NCBI GenBank assembly: GCA_016934875.1 | Contig: JAFGSC010000141.1 | Coordinates: forward strand, 1 to 5,893 | Direction: 5' to 3' | Length of the DNA stretch: 5,893 nucleotides | Source of the DNA: Candidatus Atribacteria bacterium | GTDB taxonomy: Bacteria; Atribacterota; Phoenicimicrobiia; Phoenicimicrobiales; Stramentimicrobiaceae | Shown: positions 5,638 to 5,893 of the stretch, piece by piece | How positions within the stretch are numbered: position 1 is the first letter of the stretch | How the letters are laid out: each line of letters starts with the position of its first letter | Translations under genes and position numbers: made by a program | The notes under the pieces: generated by a model | What the model was told of the DNA's origin: nothing | Databases searched by the model: none | Seen by the model: only the letters and a program-made list of their open reading frames with translations

Positions 5638-5893
5638 ATGGAATCGAATAGTCCTATTCTTGGATTGTTAGGAGAGCATATTGAAAATAGCCCTTCTCCT
5701 TTAATACAAAAGCATTTTATTCATTACTATTCTTTGAATTATTCCTATTTTCCGTTTCAGATCACACCTGATAACCTTAGAGAGGCAATCATGGGGGTAA
5801 GGGCACTAGGAATTCAAGGGTTAAATATTACCCTTTCTTTCAAAGAAAGATCGATAGCGTTCATGGATTATATTGACTCATCCGCGAAAAAAA
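5638..5893 (+). CDS. aroE: shikimate/quinate dehydrogenase-family protein (AroE-like), N-terminal part, 3'-truncated by window edge
   Basis: The 85 visible residues match the N-terminal substrate-binding domain of shikimate 5-dehydrogenase, which reduces 3-dehydroshikimate with NADPH in the shikimate pathway; paralogues use quinate or other substrates. Seen: LGLLGEHIENSPSPLI (8-23), with the two shikimate-contacting serines kept as S18 and S20; a YSYFPF strand (35-40); ALGIQGLNITLSFKE (56-70), with the conserved N63, T65 and catalytic K69. Two family positions are altered: the G-x-P-x-x-H-S pattern reads G-E-H-I-E-N-S, and N-V-T-x-P-x-K reads N-I-T-L-S-F-K, so proline is replaced by serine. 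The NADPH-binding domain lies beyond the window. A terminator upstream and its own likely promoter suggest a separate unit from the dehydrogenase operon. Family membership is firm; the substrate may not be shikimate, so the symbol is provisional. Confidence 0.85.
   Translation, partial: MESNSPILGLLGEHIENSPSPLIQKHFIHYYSLNYSYFPFQITPDNLREAIMGVRALGIQGLNITLSFKERSIAFMDYIDSSAKK

Overview
The window looks like a piece of an AT-rich Bacillota (Firmicutes) chromosome, perhaps an anaerobic Clostridia or Negativicutes member. The evidence is strong AGGAGG-type ribosome sites at consistent spacing, AT-rich intergenic DNA, a U-tailed intrinsic terminator, and a TRAP transporter next to sugar or sugar-acid oxidoreductases. 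The genus cannot be fixed from this sequence. All recognisable genes lie on the + strand, and no tRNA, rRNA, CRISPR array or insertion sequence is visible.

Layout: (1) 1-1095 is the 3' part of a TRAP transporter large membrane subunit (DctM type), with its N-terminus off the left edge. (2) 1096-1375 is a 280-base gap with one bulged hairpin. (3) 1376-2824 encodes a remote L-fucose isomerase-like protein with a cysteine cluster and an apparently substituted metal ligand. (4) 2825-3050 is a gap with a weak terminator-like hairpin followed by a perfect TATAAT. (5) 3051-4082 encodes a zinc-dependent medium-chain dehydrogenase of the sorbitol/threonine dehydrogenase type. It is tightly coupled (11-base gap) to (6) 4094-5179, a Gfo/Idh/MocA-family oxidoreductase. 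(7) 5180-5637 is a 458-base gap with a candidate promoter in nested inverted repeats, a frameshifted remnant or microprotein of about 26 codons, and two strong tandem hairpins, the second a good intrinsic terminator. (8) 5638 to the right edge is the N-terminal third of a divergent shikimate dehydrogenase-family (AroE-like) protein.

Working model (inference): a small polar or acidic carbohydrate-like substrate enters through the TRAP system, and an aldose/ketose-type isomerase and two NAD(P)-linked dehydrogenases process it. The second dehydrogenase pair is certainly co-transcribed by spacing; linkage of the other genes is by neighbourhood only. The AroE-like gene lies beyond a terminator and is probably a separate unit, although its altered motifs suggest a catabolic or specialised paralogue rather than the housekeeping enzyme. 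No known named pathway matches this exact gene set from what can be read here.
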